Source: an uncultured Rhodospirillaceae bacterium (GTDB taxonomy: Bacteria; Pseudomonadota; Alphaproteobacteria; CAAGCB01; CAG-977). From it: DNA of 64,000 bases. Location of the stretch: the NCBI GenBank assembly GCA_900550445.1, contig URSF01000007.1:1-64000 (forward strand), read 5' to 3'. The first letter of the stretch is position 1. Every line of letters begins with the position of its first letter. Shown here piece after piece: positions 16,420 through 24,786 of the stretch. A program made the position numbers and the translations under genes. The notes under the pieces are model-generated. The model saw nothing but the letters and a program-made list of their open reading frames with translations, did not search any database and was not told the origin of the DNA.

Positions 16420-16635
16420 ATGAATTGGGAAAATATCATTTTGTTTTTTGAACAGGCCGTTTTTTGGTTCGGTACGGTTGTGGCCGCCGCGTCGGTTATC
16501 ATAAAAGCGACGCCGACGCAGAAAGACGACGCCGTTCTGGCAAAAATCATCAAGGTGTTAGATCTGGTTTCCATTGTCAACGCCAAGATTCAGGAAAATA
16601 AAGAAACGTCGCAGAAAGAAAAAAATGCTGCCTGA
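16420..16635 (+). CDS. small phage membrane protein, possible second holin
   Basis: The protein has 71 residues. ATG 16420 has AAAGGA upstream, better than ATG 16405. One membrane helix (about 5-30) is followed by KATPTQKDDAVLAKIIKVLD, a motif seen in small holin-like proteins of prophages, and a Lys/Glu-rich tail. It overlaps the next gene by 11 bases. It may be an antiholin or a holin partner. Confidence 0.6.
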   Translation: MNWENIILFFEQAVFWFGTVVAAASVIIKATPTQKDDAVLAKIIKVLDLVSIVNAKIQENKETSQKEKNAA

Positions 16636-16834
16636 TGGTATGGGAATTATCGGCGCCGTCGCTGTGTTACTGGCAGCGCTGTTGTCTTTTTTCGCATATA
16701 AATTCGGCAGAGCGCAGGAAAAAATTGATCATGAACGGGAAAAATCAAAAACGGCGGCTTATATTCGTTCTTTGCGTCGCCGGCTTGACAATTCAGATAT
16801 TGTTGAGCGGTTGCACGATACGTTTAAACGGTGA
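16625..16834 (+). CDS. i-spanin-like (Rz-type) inner-membrane lysis protein
   Basis: The protein has 69 residues from ATG 16625. One N-terminal membrane helix (about 5-26, IIGAVAVLLAALLSFFAYKF) is followed by a charged helical periplasmic tail. This is short for an i-spanin, but the next gene is nested in it in another frame, exactly as Rz1 is in Rz. The pair would fuse inner and outer membrane at the end of lysis. Confidence 0.65.
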   Translation: MLPDGMGIIGAVAVLLAALLSFFAYKFGRAQEKIDHEREKSKTAAYIRSLRRRLDNSDIVERLHDTFKR

Positions 16835-16940
16835 TTTTTGTGATGTTTATCTGCCGGTTTTCCCTGACTATGAAAAAGATACGCCGGAAACAATCAGACA
16901 GATTGACCAGAACAACATTATTTATCAGGAATGTTTATAA
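16731..16940 (+). CDS. o-spanin-like (Rz1-type) lipoprotein nested in the i-spanin gene
   Basis: The protein has 69 residues from ATG 16731, in the +1 frame relative to the i-spanin gene. It has basic residues, a hydrophobic stretch and a lipobox LLSGC (Cys28), so it should be a lipoprotein. The rest (YLPVFPDYEKDTPETIRQIDQNN) resembles small prophage Rz1-like lipoproteins. A terminator follows directly. Confidence 0.75.
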   Translation: MNGKNQKRRLIFVLCVAGLTIQILLSGCTIRLNGDFCDVYLPVFPDYEKDTPETIRQIDQNNIIYQECL

Positions 16941-16945
16941 AAAAA

Positions 16946-16975
16946 CAGCCCGCTTCGGCGGGCTGCTTTTTTTTT
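16946..16975. terminator. bidirectional terminator at the end of the phage-like cassette
   Basis: CAGCCCGC (16946-16953), loop TTCG, GCGGGCTG (16958-16965), with A run before and T run after. It separates the cassette from the convergent Sel1 gene. Confidence 0.9.
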
Positions 16976-17753
16976 ATCTGGCTGTTTCCGTCACTGTTTC
17001 TGCCGCTTCGGTCTGCTGTGCGGCCGTCGGCATATTGGCGCGCCGGCGGCGACGTCTCTCCCGTCTTGCCTCATTGTCGTCTTTTTGTTCGGTTCCCCGT
17101 TTTTCCTGTCCTTTTTCTTCTTTCGCCCGCTGATCCCGGATTAAGGCTTCGATTAAAGGATTATCATAGACGTTCTTTTCTTCTTCTTTTGTTTCATATT
17201 GAGAAATATCAACCCCGAAATCTCTGTATTGTTGAGCAATCTGCGCTTCCATTTCATCAATGGCCATCTGCTGGCGCTGGTTAAACAGCTCGATTAAATT
17301 CAAAGTGCTTTGAATCATCGGGTTCGCCAGGGAAATTTCATCAAGAGTCATGCCCGCTTCCAATTTATTGCGGAAAGGAACGGCGTCCTGATTACCCAGC
17401 AGAACGGCGGTCTGGTACCATTTGTAGGCAAAGATTTTGCTTTGGCTGACGCCGTTGCCGTTTTCATAGAGTTTTCCCAATTCCAGCTGGGAAGGAGTAT
17501 GATTTCTCATCGCGGCAGAGGTGAAACAGTCTGCGGCGGCCATATAAGCGTCGCTGTTCGCATCGCTTAACAGCAGCATACCGCGTTCATATAAAGCTTC
17601 GGGGTCTGTCATTTTGGCACATACCGCACTGGCGTTGATGTATTTTGCCAGCGTGTTTTCCTGTTCGCCTTCCGAATCTTTAAAACTTGTTTGCGCGCAA
17701 ACGCTGCCGGATCCGATAAAAAAGAACAAAAAAGTAAGAAATGCCTTGAACAC
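16974..17753 (-). CDS. exported Sel1-repeat protein
   Basis: The protein has 259 residues. GTG start with AAGGAT upstream; signal peptide to about residue 20 (SGSVCAQ). Residues 40-130 carry Sel1-like repeats (ADCFTSAAMRNHTPSQLELGKLYENGNGV, SKIFAYKWYQTAVLLG), helical hairpins that mediate protein contact. The C-terminal 60 residues are very charged (ARRERRRRRRANMP). Four proteins of this repeat type lie in the window. It may be a periplasmic adaptor; the partner is unknown. Confidence 0.75.
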   Translation of the reverse strand: MFKAFLTFLFFFIGSGSVCAQTSFKDSEGEQENTLAKYINASAVCAKMTDPEALYERGMLLLSDANSDAYMAAADCFTSAAMRNHTPSQLELGKLYENGNGVSQSKIFAYKWYQTAVLLGNQDAVPFRNKLEAGMTLDEISLANPMIQSTLNLIELFNQRQQMAIDEMEAQIAQQYRDFGVDISQYETKEEEKNVYDNPLIEALIRDQRAKEEKGQEKRGTEQKDDNEARRERRRRRRANMPTAAQQTEAAETVTETAR

Positions 17754-17839
17754 GGGATCATATCCTTAAATAATAAGTTTCATCAACAAACGACACGAAT
17801 GTCATATCTTTATCAAATTTTAAGCTAAATAGGCGAAAA

Positions 17840-19879
17840 ATGAAACGGCTTTTATATATTTTTTCTTTTTTCCTGTTTTTTGCCGCGTCATACGGGCGGG
17901 CGCAAACTGCGGGGCAGGCCGAATTGCTGGCGCAGCGGGAAAATATCGCGCCGGGGCAGGAATTTTATTTGGCTTTGGAATTAACACTGCCGCGCGGAGG
18001 CCATGTTTATTGGAAAAATCCGGGAGACGCTGGGGAAGCCGTCGACCTGAAATTAAACCTGCCGCCCGGATTTCGGGAAAAAGGGCGTTATTGGCCGGCG
18101 CCGGAAAAATTTACGGTCGGCCCTTTTACAGAGTACGGTTACCGTTCTCGGGCGTATCTGCTGGTAAAAATTCAGGCGCCCGAAAACCTGCGGACGGGGG
18201 AGATTTTTGAAATTTCAGGCCGGGCGGTCTGGCTGGCCTGTTTTAACGAATGTATTCCCATGGCGCAGGACGTCGCTGTTTTGGTTGCCGCGGGACAAGA
18301 AGCCGGCGGAGAGGAAAATGAAGAAGTCCTGCACATGATTTCGGAATTGCCGGACAGAGAAGAGGAAGCCGTCTTTTTTGAAACGCCGGATTCTCTGATT
18401 TTGTCCGTTCCGGCGGAAAAACAGGCTCGAAGCGCTTATTTCTTTCCGGCTGACCAGAAAGTGCTGGCATATTCCGCACCGCAGAACATAAAAACGGCGG
18501 ACGGAAAAATGTATTTGTTTATGAAAAAAGCTCCGGCGGAAGTTTTTATGCCGGCCGACATTCTGAACGGGACGGTCGTTTTTTATAACGTTCAGGGGGA
18601 ACGGATCCGGGCGGCGGACGTTTTGGCCGTAAAAACGGAAGAAAATCTGCCCGTTTTTTCGGAGCCGTTTGTTCTTTTTGATTTTATGACGGCTTTGTTG
18701 TTTGCTTTTCTGGGCGGCGTTTTATTAAATCTGATGCCATGTGTTTTTCCTGTTTTGTCTTTAAAGGCGTTCCGGCTGTTAAATGCGGGGCGGGACATTC
18801 CGCCGGCGGAACGGCGGCGGGCGGGGATCAGTTATGCGGCGGGTGTGCTGGTTTCTTTCATGGCCGTCGGACTTGTTTTGATTGCTCTGCGCGCCGCCGG
18901 ATCGGAAATGGGGTGGGGATTTCAGTTGCAGTATCCGCCGTTTGTGCTGGGGCTGTGCCTGTTTCTTTTCTTTCTGGGACTTGTTTTTTCGGATATTGTC
19001 AGCATCGGTGAAAAATTGTCGGCCTTTAGTCTGAACGTCGGCCGGAATTGGGGAGATTTCGGCACTGGGATTCTGGCTGTCGTCGTGGCGACGCCGTGCG
19101 CCGCGCCGTTTATGGGAACGGCTTTGGGATACGGGCTGATGAATCCGGCCGCAGTGACGATTTGCATTTTTCTGGCAATGGGATTGGGATTGGCGTTTCC
19201 TTTTTTGCTGTTGGATTTTTATCCGGCTTTGGGACGTTTTTTGCCCAAAGCGGGGGCGTGGACGGCTTTGTTCAGGCAGTTTTTGGCCTTTCCGTTATAT
19301 GCCGCCGCCGCCTGGCTGTTATGGGTGTTGGCCGCGCAGGAAGGAAGCTCGGCTTTGGCCGTCGGGCTAGGGTGCCTTATCGCCGTGGCTTTCGCGTCCT
19401 GGCTGGCGGAAACGGCAGTGCATAAAGAAAAATTAAGAAAATTTTCTTTTGCCGTTACAGGGGCGACGCTGATTTTAATCGTTTGCTGTCTGTATTCGCT
19501 TTCTCCGGCCCGTCTGCATGAAAAAGAGCGTATGGAAATCGAATGGCTGCCTTATAATACGGAGAGCATTCAGGAATACAGGCGGGCAGGAGTGCCGGTC
19601 TTTATTAAGTTTTCGGCAAAATGGTGCCTGACATGTCTGGTAAATGAAAAAACGGCTTTTTCTTCGCCGCGACTGGGGCAGGCGTTCCGCCAAAAAGGAG
19701 TCGTCGCTTTTTCTGCGGACTGGACCAGCCGCAGTGACGAAATTACGGCGGCGCTGGAAAGTTTTGGCCGCGGCGGCATACCTTTGTATGTTTATTACGC
19801 TCCTCATGCGCGGGAAGCGGTTGTTCTGCCGCAGCTGATCACGGAAAAGACCGTCCTTTCTTTATTTGACGGGCTGTAA
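17840..19879 (+). CDS. ScsB/DsbD-type transmembrane thiol:disulfide transporter
   Basis: The protein has 679 residues. A signal peptide is followed by an N-terminal periplasmic domain of the DsbC/ScsB type (Cys pair in WLACFNECIP near residue 135). The central eight-helix DsbD domain has MPCVFPV near residue 299 and ATPCAAPF near residue 417. A C-terminal thioredoxin domain has the site WCLTC near residue 594. It carries electrons from cytoplasmic thioredoxin to periplasmic partners. It may reduce the DsbA-like proteins of this genome. It is divergent from the Sel1 gene at 16974. Confidence 0.9.
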   Translation: MKRLLYIFSFFLFFAASYGRAQTAGQAELLAQRENIAPGQEFYLALELTLPRGGHVYWKNPGDAGEAVDLKLNLPPGFREKGRYWPAPEKFTVGPFTEYGYRSRAYLLVKIQAPENLRTGEIFEISGRAVWLACFNECIPMAQDVAVLVAAGQEAGGEENEEVLHMISELPDREEEAVFFETPDSLILSVPAEKQARSAYFFPADQKVLAYSAPQNIKTADGKMYLFMKKAPAEVFMPADILNGTVVFYNVQGERIRAADVLAVKTEENLPVFSEPFVLFDFMTALLFAFLGGVLLNLMPCVFPVLSLKAFRLLNAGRDIPPAERRRAGISYAAGVLVSFMAVGLVLIALRAAGSEMGWGFQLQYPPFVLGLCLFLFFLGLVFSDIVSIGEKLSAFSLNVGRNWGDFGTGILAVVVATPCAAPFMGTALGYGLMNPAAVTICIFLAMGLGLAFPFLLLDFYPALGRFLPKAGAWTALFRQFLAFPLYAAAAWLLWVLAAQEGSSALAVGLGCLIAVAFASWLAETAVHKEKLRKFSFAVTGATLILIVCCLYSLSPARLHEKERMEIEWLPYNTESIQEYRRAGVPVFIKFSAKWCLTCLVNEKTAFSSPRLGQAFRQKGVVAFSADWTSRSDEITAALESFGRGGIPLYVYYAPHAREAVVLPQLITEKTVLSLFDGL

Positions 19880-21340
19880 TTATTTGGGCGGCAGACCTTT
19901 TGTCGCAGTGATTTTCAGGGTGTGAGGGAAAATTTTTCTGCCGTCGGGCACGGTCTGCGGAACAAAATGAATGATTGCCGTTCCTTCTTTGCGAATGACG
20001 AACCTGCGGCTCAGCCAGCTTTCCTGACGGGCCGTCTGCGCGCTCAGCGGCGTCAGGACAAAAGATCCGTTTGCGGCCAAAATTCCGGCCGGATCGCGGA
20101 CATTAATCCGGTAACCCGTGTTTTTTATGTACATATGTCCGCCTTTGCGCGTGGCGTCGTTTTCATACAGCGGCGTATAAACCGTTAATGTCAGTATATC
20201 GCCGACCATAACGGGAACGGCGCTGTTTTCGCGGGTCAGGGTTAAGTGAACGAAACGGGGATCCGACGGCCGGAAGTACAAAGCGGAAATGGTCTGCTGT
20301 TCTTCCGGGGCGGGAGCCGGAAGATTTTTTCCCGCCAGATCAGGATTTTTTTTGCCCGGCGTGGCGGCGTCGACCCAGGTAGGCATCAGTGGAAAAAAAG
20401 TTTTATACCTGTTATCAAAAGCGTCTTTTTTGATAAATTTCATAAAAGACGTTTCTTCGATCATCTGCTTAGGCGGCAGAGGCAGTTCCCGCGGTATGGC
20501 AAAACGGGCTGTTTCCCGTGCGGATAAAATCGGTTTCAGCCAGAACGGCCTGAATTTTTCCAGATAAGCCTTTTGCAAAGGGGAAAGCTGTTTTTCCGAT
20601 TCCGTCAAAAGGTTTTTTATTCGCGCGTATTTTTTCTTTTCCGTTTTCGGATCTGTTTTTTGCAGACTCAGATCCGCCAGCAGCCAGGCCTGCAGAAAGT
20701 CTTCACGGTCGGCATACAGCTGTCCCAGATTATAAGCGGCGTTGACGTTTTTTTTCAAAACGGCGTTTTTTAAAATTTCTTCGGCTTTTTTTTCATCTTT
20801 TTTAACGCCGATTCCGAATCTGTAATATACGCCGAGCGAATTCATCGCATCGGGACTGCCCTTGTCCGCGGCTTTTTGAAAATAATGCGCCGCAGAATTA
20901 AAATTCAGATTGGTTCCGCGTCCTTCCTGATGCAGCAGTCCCAGCCGGAAAGCGGCCGGCGCGTTGCCGCGTTCGGCTTCACCGCGCAGAGAATGCACAT
21001 ACATGGCGCCTGAAAAACCGCTGATTTCTTCATTGAAACGGTCAATCAGTCCGAACTTGTCAAGCTGTGACAAATCGCCTTTGTAAAGGTTATTCAGAAA
21101 ATCATTGTAAGGAATACTTTTTTTTCCTTCTTTATTCTGCATCAGGGAACAAATCCGGACGACATATGCGGCGGCGGGTTGCGTTTTTTCGTATTTTTTC
21201 ATAATACGCAAAGCTTCGTCACAATTGCCGGCATTAAAAGCTTCTACGCCGACGTCAAAAGAATCCCGTTCGATTGTCTGTGCCGCCGCGGCGGCGCAGA
21301 AAAAAAACAGAACAAAAACGAACGGGACGGATAATTTCAT
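19880..21340 (-). CDS. large exported Sel1-repeat protein
   Basis: The protein has 486 residues. A signal peptide (cleavage after AAAAAQ) is followed by about four Sel1/TPR-like repeats between residues 30 and 230 (for example AAFRLGLLHQEGRGTN, AMNSLGVYYRFGIGVK). The C-terminal half has a beta-rich domain with GDILTLTVYTPLYENDATR and a final YK/PxT pattern that I do not recognise. The start overlaps the stop of the upstream Sel1 gene by one base (TAATG), so the two are an operon. Function is not known. Confidence 0.7.
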   Translation of the reverse strand: MKLSVPFVFVLFFFCAAAAAQTIERDSFDVGVEAFNAGNCDEALRIMKKYEKTQPAAAYVVRICSLMQNKEGKKSIPYNDFLNNLYKGDLSQLDKFGLIDRFNEEISGFSGAMYVHSLRGEAERGNAPAAFRLGLLHQEGRGTNLNFNSAAHYFQKAADKGSPDAMNSLGVYYRFGIGVKKDEKKAEEILKNAVLKKNVNAAYNLGQLYADREDFLQAWLLADLSLQKTDPKTEKKKYARIKNLLTESEKQLSPLQKAYLEKFRPFWLKPILSARETARFAIPRELPLPPKQMIEETSFMKFIKKDAFDNRYKTFFPLMPTWVDAATPGKKNPDLAGKNLPAPAPEEQQTISALYFRPSDPRFVHLTLTRENSAVPVMVGDILTLTVYTPLYENDATRKGGHMYIKNTGYRINVRDPAGILAANGSFVLTPLSAQTARQESWLSRRFVIRKEGTAIIHFVPQTVPDGRKIFPHTLKITATKGLPPK

Positions 21341-22029
21341 TATTTCGCTTTTTCGATATAATCCGGCGGCAGATTTTGGAAAATATTTTCAAATCTTTTC
21401 TGTTTCTGAATACTTTCCTGCCAGCGCGCCGCCGTATAAGGATTCGGCAGAACCGTACCCGCGCCGTTTTTATAAATAATGGACAGAGCCGTTTTGGCGT
21501 TAATGTCCCCTTGCAGAGCGGCCTGTTGATAAAAAACGACGGCTTTTTTCATGTCTTTTTCCACGTTTTCGCCGTTTTCATACCAGCGGGCCAGCATAAT
21601 CTGCGCTTCGGGATCGCCGTTATCGGCGGCTTCTTCGGCGAATTTCAATCCCTTGTCGATATCCTGAACGACATTTTCCCCGTGAATATATAACAATGCC
21701 AGCGTCATCTGAGCCGGCGCATAACCGGCTTCGGCCGCTTTTTCGTAATAGGCCAGCGCTTTGGGGATATCGACGGGCATGCCTTTTCCGGCAAAATTCA
21801 TTGCCCCCAGCGCAAAGGCCGCTTCCGGCACATTCATAACGTCGGCCTGGGCAAAATAAATCGTTGCCTGTTGATAATTTCCCTGTTCGTAAAGGCTCAA
21901 AGCCCGTTCCAGCGGATTGTAAGAAAGATCTGCCGGTCGGCGGTTTAAAAATAAAATCAGTGCGGTTAAAAGCAAAATCCCGACAAGTCCCAGGGCTTTG
22001 TAAAGTGAAATCCGTTCTTTTTTCTGCAT
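21340..22029 (-). CDS. membrane-anchored Sel1-repeat protein
   Basis: The protein has 229 residues. An N-terminal membrane anchor (about 9-28, ALGLVGILLLTALILFL) is followed by four clear Sel1 repeats of the form A-x-A-x-x-LGxMNFxGKGxPxD-x-x-x-A-x-x-YYEKAAEAGYAPA. It has no enzyme domain. It is the first gene of the two-gene Sel1 operon. It may be a scaffold for envelope complexes. Confidence 0.75.
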   Translation of the reverse strand: MQKKERISLYKALGLVGILLLTALILFLNRRPADLSYNPLERALSLYEQGNYQQATIYFAQADVMNVPEAAFALGAMNFAGKGMPVDIPKALAYYEKAAEAGYAPAQMTLALLYIHGENVVQDIDKGLKFAEEAADNGDPEAQIMLARWYENGENVEKDMKKAVVFYQQAALQGDINAKTALSIIYKNGAGTVLPNPYTAARWQESIQKQKRFENIFQNLPPDYIEKAK

Positions 22030-22167
22030 TATTTATGTTCCTTATTTTTTTTCGGACTTTCTTCTGGCCGCAACAGTATAGCCGGTTAAATGTTTTTAAA
22101 AAGTAAAAAGATTGAAAAAAACACTGTTTTCTGTTAATTTTAACCGGTTTTTCCACAGGAGCGTCCT

Positions 22168-23559
22168 ATGCCTTTTCTTCATCGCGGACAAGTTCAGTCC
22201 TTTCATTTCACCCGCTGTTTTTTTGACGAAGAAATGAAAACGGCTCATTTGTGCTATGCGTTTAATGACGGCGCGCTGACATTTGAAGAAACGGTTTGTT
22301 TTAACGGGGCGCCGGCGTTTGACCATGAAAACCGCCGCCGGGCTTTCGGTCTTTGCCTGCGCCTGCTGCATCTGGCCGCCGGGATCAGTTATTATAAGTT
22401 GTTTGTTCCTGATGAAATCAAGGTCGATTCAACGGTTCTGACCAAGGAAGAAGCCGACTTTTTCAATTTGTTTTATACGGCCGGTCTTGGGGAATTTTCT
22501 TACAGAAATAACGTTTCTTTGAACGTGCGTTTTCCTTTTTCCGCGGCGGCGCAACAAGAACGGGCCGATCTCCGCCTGCAAAAGCGAATTGTCGTTCCCG
22601 TCGGCGGCGGCAAAGATTCGATCGTGTCGATTGAAACATTGAAATCCGCCGGTTATGATCCTGTTTTATTTTCGGTGGGACTGCCCCGTCCGATCAGGGA
22701 AACGATTGAAAAATCAGGACTGCCGTCTGTTTTGGTTACCCGGCGGATATCGCCTGATCTGCTTGTTTTAAACGAACGGGCGACGCAGTACGGCGCTTTG
22801 AACGGCCATGTCCCCGTGACGGGCATTATTGCGTTTATTTTGATGGCGGCCGCCGTTTTATATGATTTTTCGGACGCGGCTTTGTCAAACGAACGGTCCG
22901 CCAATGTCGGCAATACCGAAAAAGACGGCAGAATCGTTAATCATCAGTGGAGCAAATCGCTGGAATTTGAAAAAGCCTTTCGTGCGTTAACGGCGCCCGT
23001 CATACCGGATTTTCATTATTTTTCCCTGCTGCGCCCTTTGTCCGAACTGTCAATCGCGTCTTTGTTTGCCAAAACGCGGAAATACGATATGGTTTTTACC
23101 AGCTGCAACAAAGCTTTTAAATTGGACGAAGCTAAACGTTTTGATCGTTGGTGCGCGGACTGTGACAAATGTCGTTTCGTTTTTTTGGCTTTAGCCCCTT
23201 TTATGGAAAAAGAACAGTTGATTCGTATTTTCGGACATAATCTGCTTGATGATCTGTCGCAGAAGAGGGGATATGAAGAACTGTTGGGCCTTTCCGCGTT
23301 TAAACCGTTTGAATGTGTCGGCGAAATCGAAGAATCGGCTCTGGCTTTTTTGATGCTGGCGGATAATCCGGTCTGGTGCGGCGATGCCGTGATCGGGGCT
23401 TTGGCCGATCAGGTGCGGCGACGCTGGAATAAAAAACGGGAAAGTTTGTTTGAAAAAATTTTTACATTGACGGATAATCATCTGATACCGGAGGAATATA
23501 CTGATGTTGTTGGAATCTTTAAAAAACAGGCCGGTGACGGTATGGGGAAACGGGGTTGA
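22168..23559 (+). CDS. murL: UDP-MurNAc-L-Ala-L-Glu epimerase MurL
   Basis: The protein has 463 residues. It has an ATP-PPase-like loop (VPVGGGKDS near residue 145) and a Cys cluster CADCDKC near residue 328, and follows the pattern of MurL, first shown in Xanthomonas. MurL turns the L-Glu of UDP-MurNAc-L-Ala-L-Glu into D-Glu. AGGAG precedes the ATG. The gene overlaps the following murD2 by 56 bases in another frame. The pair replaces the usual MurI/MurD steps; whether murI exists elsewhere in the genome cannot be seen here. Confidence 0.85.
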   Translation: MPFLHRGQVQSFHFTRCFFDEEMKTAHLCYAFNDGALTFEETVCFNGAPAFDHENRRRAFGLCLRLLHLAAGISYYKLFVPDEIKVDSTVLTKEEADFFNLFYTAGLGEFSYRNNVSLNVRFPFSAAAQQERADLRLQKRIVVPVGGGKDSIVSIETLKSAGYDPVLFSVGLPRPIRETIEKSGLPSVLVTRRISPDLLVLNERATQYGALNGHVPVTGIIAFILMAAAVLYDFSDAALSNERSANVGNTEKDGRIVNHQWSKSLEFEKAFRALTAPVIPDFHYFSLLRPLSELSIASLFAKTRKYDMVFTSCNKAFKLDEAKRFDRWCADCDKCRFVFLALAPFMEKEQLIRIFGHNLLDDLSQKRGYEELLGLSAFKPFECVGEIEESALAFLMLADNPVWCGDAVIGALADQVRRRWNKKRESLFEKIFTLTDNHLIPEEYTDVVGIFKKQAGDGMGKRG

Positions 23560-24781
23560 AGGCCGCGCGGCAACCGTTTTTCTGGAAAAGCGCAACTGTA
23601 CGGTAAATGTGGTTGAAGACCCCGTGTCAATTCCTTTTTCGGGCATTATTGTCAAATCTCCGGGAATCAGTTTGTACCGTCATGAAATTAAAATGGCAAA
23701 ACAGTACGGGGCCGTTTTTACTTCCGGTATTAATTTGTTTATGGAGGCTGCCCTTTTGCAGCCTGAATACAGGCCTTTGCTGGTCGGCGTAACGGGAACC
23801 AAGGGCAAATCGACAACGTCGTCTTTAATCGCGCATTTGCTGCGGGCTCAGGGGAACAGGGTCGCGTTGTGCGGCAATATCGGCGAACCGGCGATTTCTT
23901 ATGCCGATGATTTGGCAAATTATGAAGTCGTCGTCGTTGAAATGTCCAGTTATCAATGCGCCGATCTGCAGTACCCGTTTGATATTTCCGTTGTGTTAAA
24001 CCTTTATCCCGAACATATTGACTGGCATAAATCGCACGAACAATATTTTCATGATAAGTTGAATATTCTGGCGGTGCGCCGCCCGGATCAGGTCGCCGTG
24101 CTGAACGCGCAGGACGCGTTGACGGCTCTGCATGTCAAAAATCCCGAAAACGCCTTTTATTTCAACGCGTTGAACACCATTCATATTATGGGGGATTATT
24201 TTTATAAGGGGGGACAAAAGCTGTTTAAAACGGACGTTGTTCCTTTGCGCGGCGAACATAACCTGAAAAACGTCTGCGCCGCTTTGACGGTTGTCGAACA
24301 GGCCGGCGGTTCTTTGGCGGAATGTGAAGAAGCTTTGAAAACTTTTAAAGCTTTGCCGCACCGGCTGCAAACCGTTGCCGTTAAAAACGGTGTGACCTAT
24401 GTTGACGACAGCATTTCGACGACGCCGGAAACGGCGATAGCGGCTTTAAAATCGTTCGGTTATTCAAATGTCATTTTGATCGCCGGCGGTTTTGACCGGG
24501 AACAGGATTACAAAGAACTGGCATCTTTTATTGTTCATGGCGGCGCTTCCGGCGTTGTTACTTTGCCGCAGACGGGGCAAAGACTGGCCGAAGCGATTTG
24601 GGACGAAGGCGGCGACGCCGTATCGGCCAAAAATATGAAAGACGCTGTTCAAAAAGCTGCTTCTCTGGCCAGATTTGGCGATATTGTTTTGCTTTCCCCC
24701 GCGGCGCCCAGTTATGGAATTTACAAGAATTTTCAGGAACGCGGCGACGATTTCTTAAAATGTGTCAACGAACTGGAATAA
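23504..24781 (+). CDS. murD2: UDP-MurNAc-L-Ala:L-glutamate ligase MurD2
   Basis: The protein has 425 residues. It is a Mur ligase with the P-loop GVTGTKGKSTTSS near residue 95, the central DLQYPFDISVVLNLYPEHIDWH region, and a C-terminal domain with DSISTTPETAIAAL. Its adjacency to murL identifies it as the L-Glu-adding MurD2 rather than the D-Glu-adding MurD. GGAGG lies upstream of ATG 23504, inside murL. The product feeds MurL, then the normal peptide-chain ligases. Confidence 0.88.
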   Translation: MLLESLKNRPVTVWGNGVEGRAATVFLEKRNCTVNVVEDPVSIPFSGIIVKSPGISLYRHEIKMAKQYGAVFTSGINLFMEAALLQPEYRPLLVGVTGTKGKSTTSSLIAHLLRAQGNRVALCGNIGEPAISYADDLANYEVVVVEMSSYQCADLQYPFDISVVLNLYPEHIDWHKSHEQYFHDKLNILAVRRPDQVAVLNAQDALTALHVKNPENAFYFNALNTIHIMGDYFYKGGQKLFKTDVVPLRGEHNLKNVCAALTVVEQAGGSLAECEEALKTFKALPHRLQTVAVKNGVTYVDDSISTTPETAIAALKSFGYSNVILIAGGFDREQDYKELASFIVHGGASGVVTLPQTGQRLAEAIWDEGGDAVSAKNMKDAVQKAASLARFGDIVLLSPAAPSYGIYKNFQERGDDFLKCVNELE

Positions 24782-24786
24782 AATAT

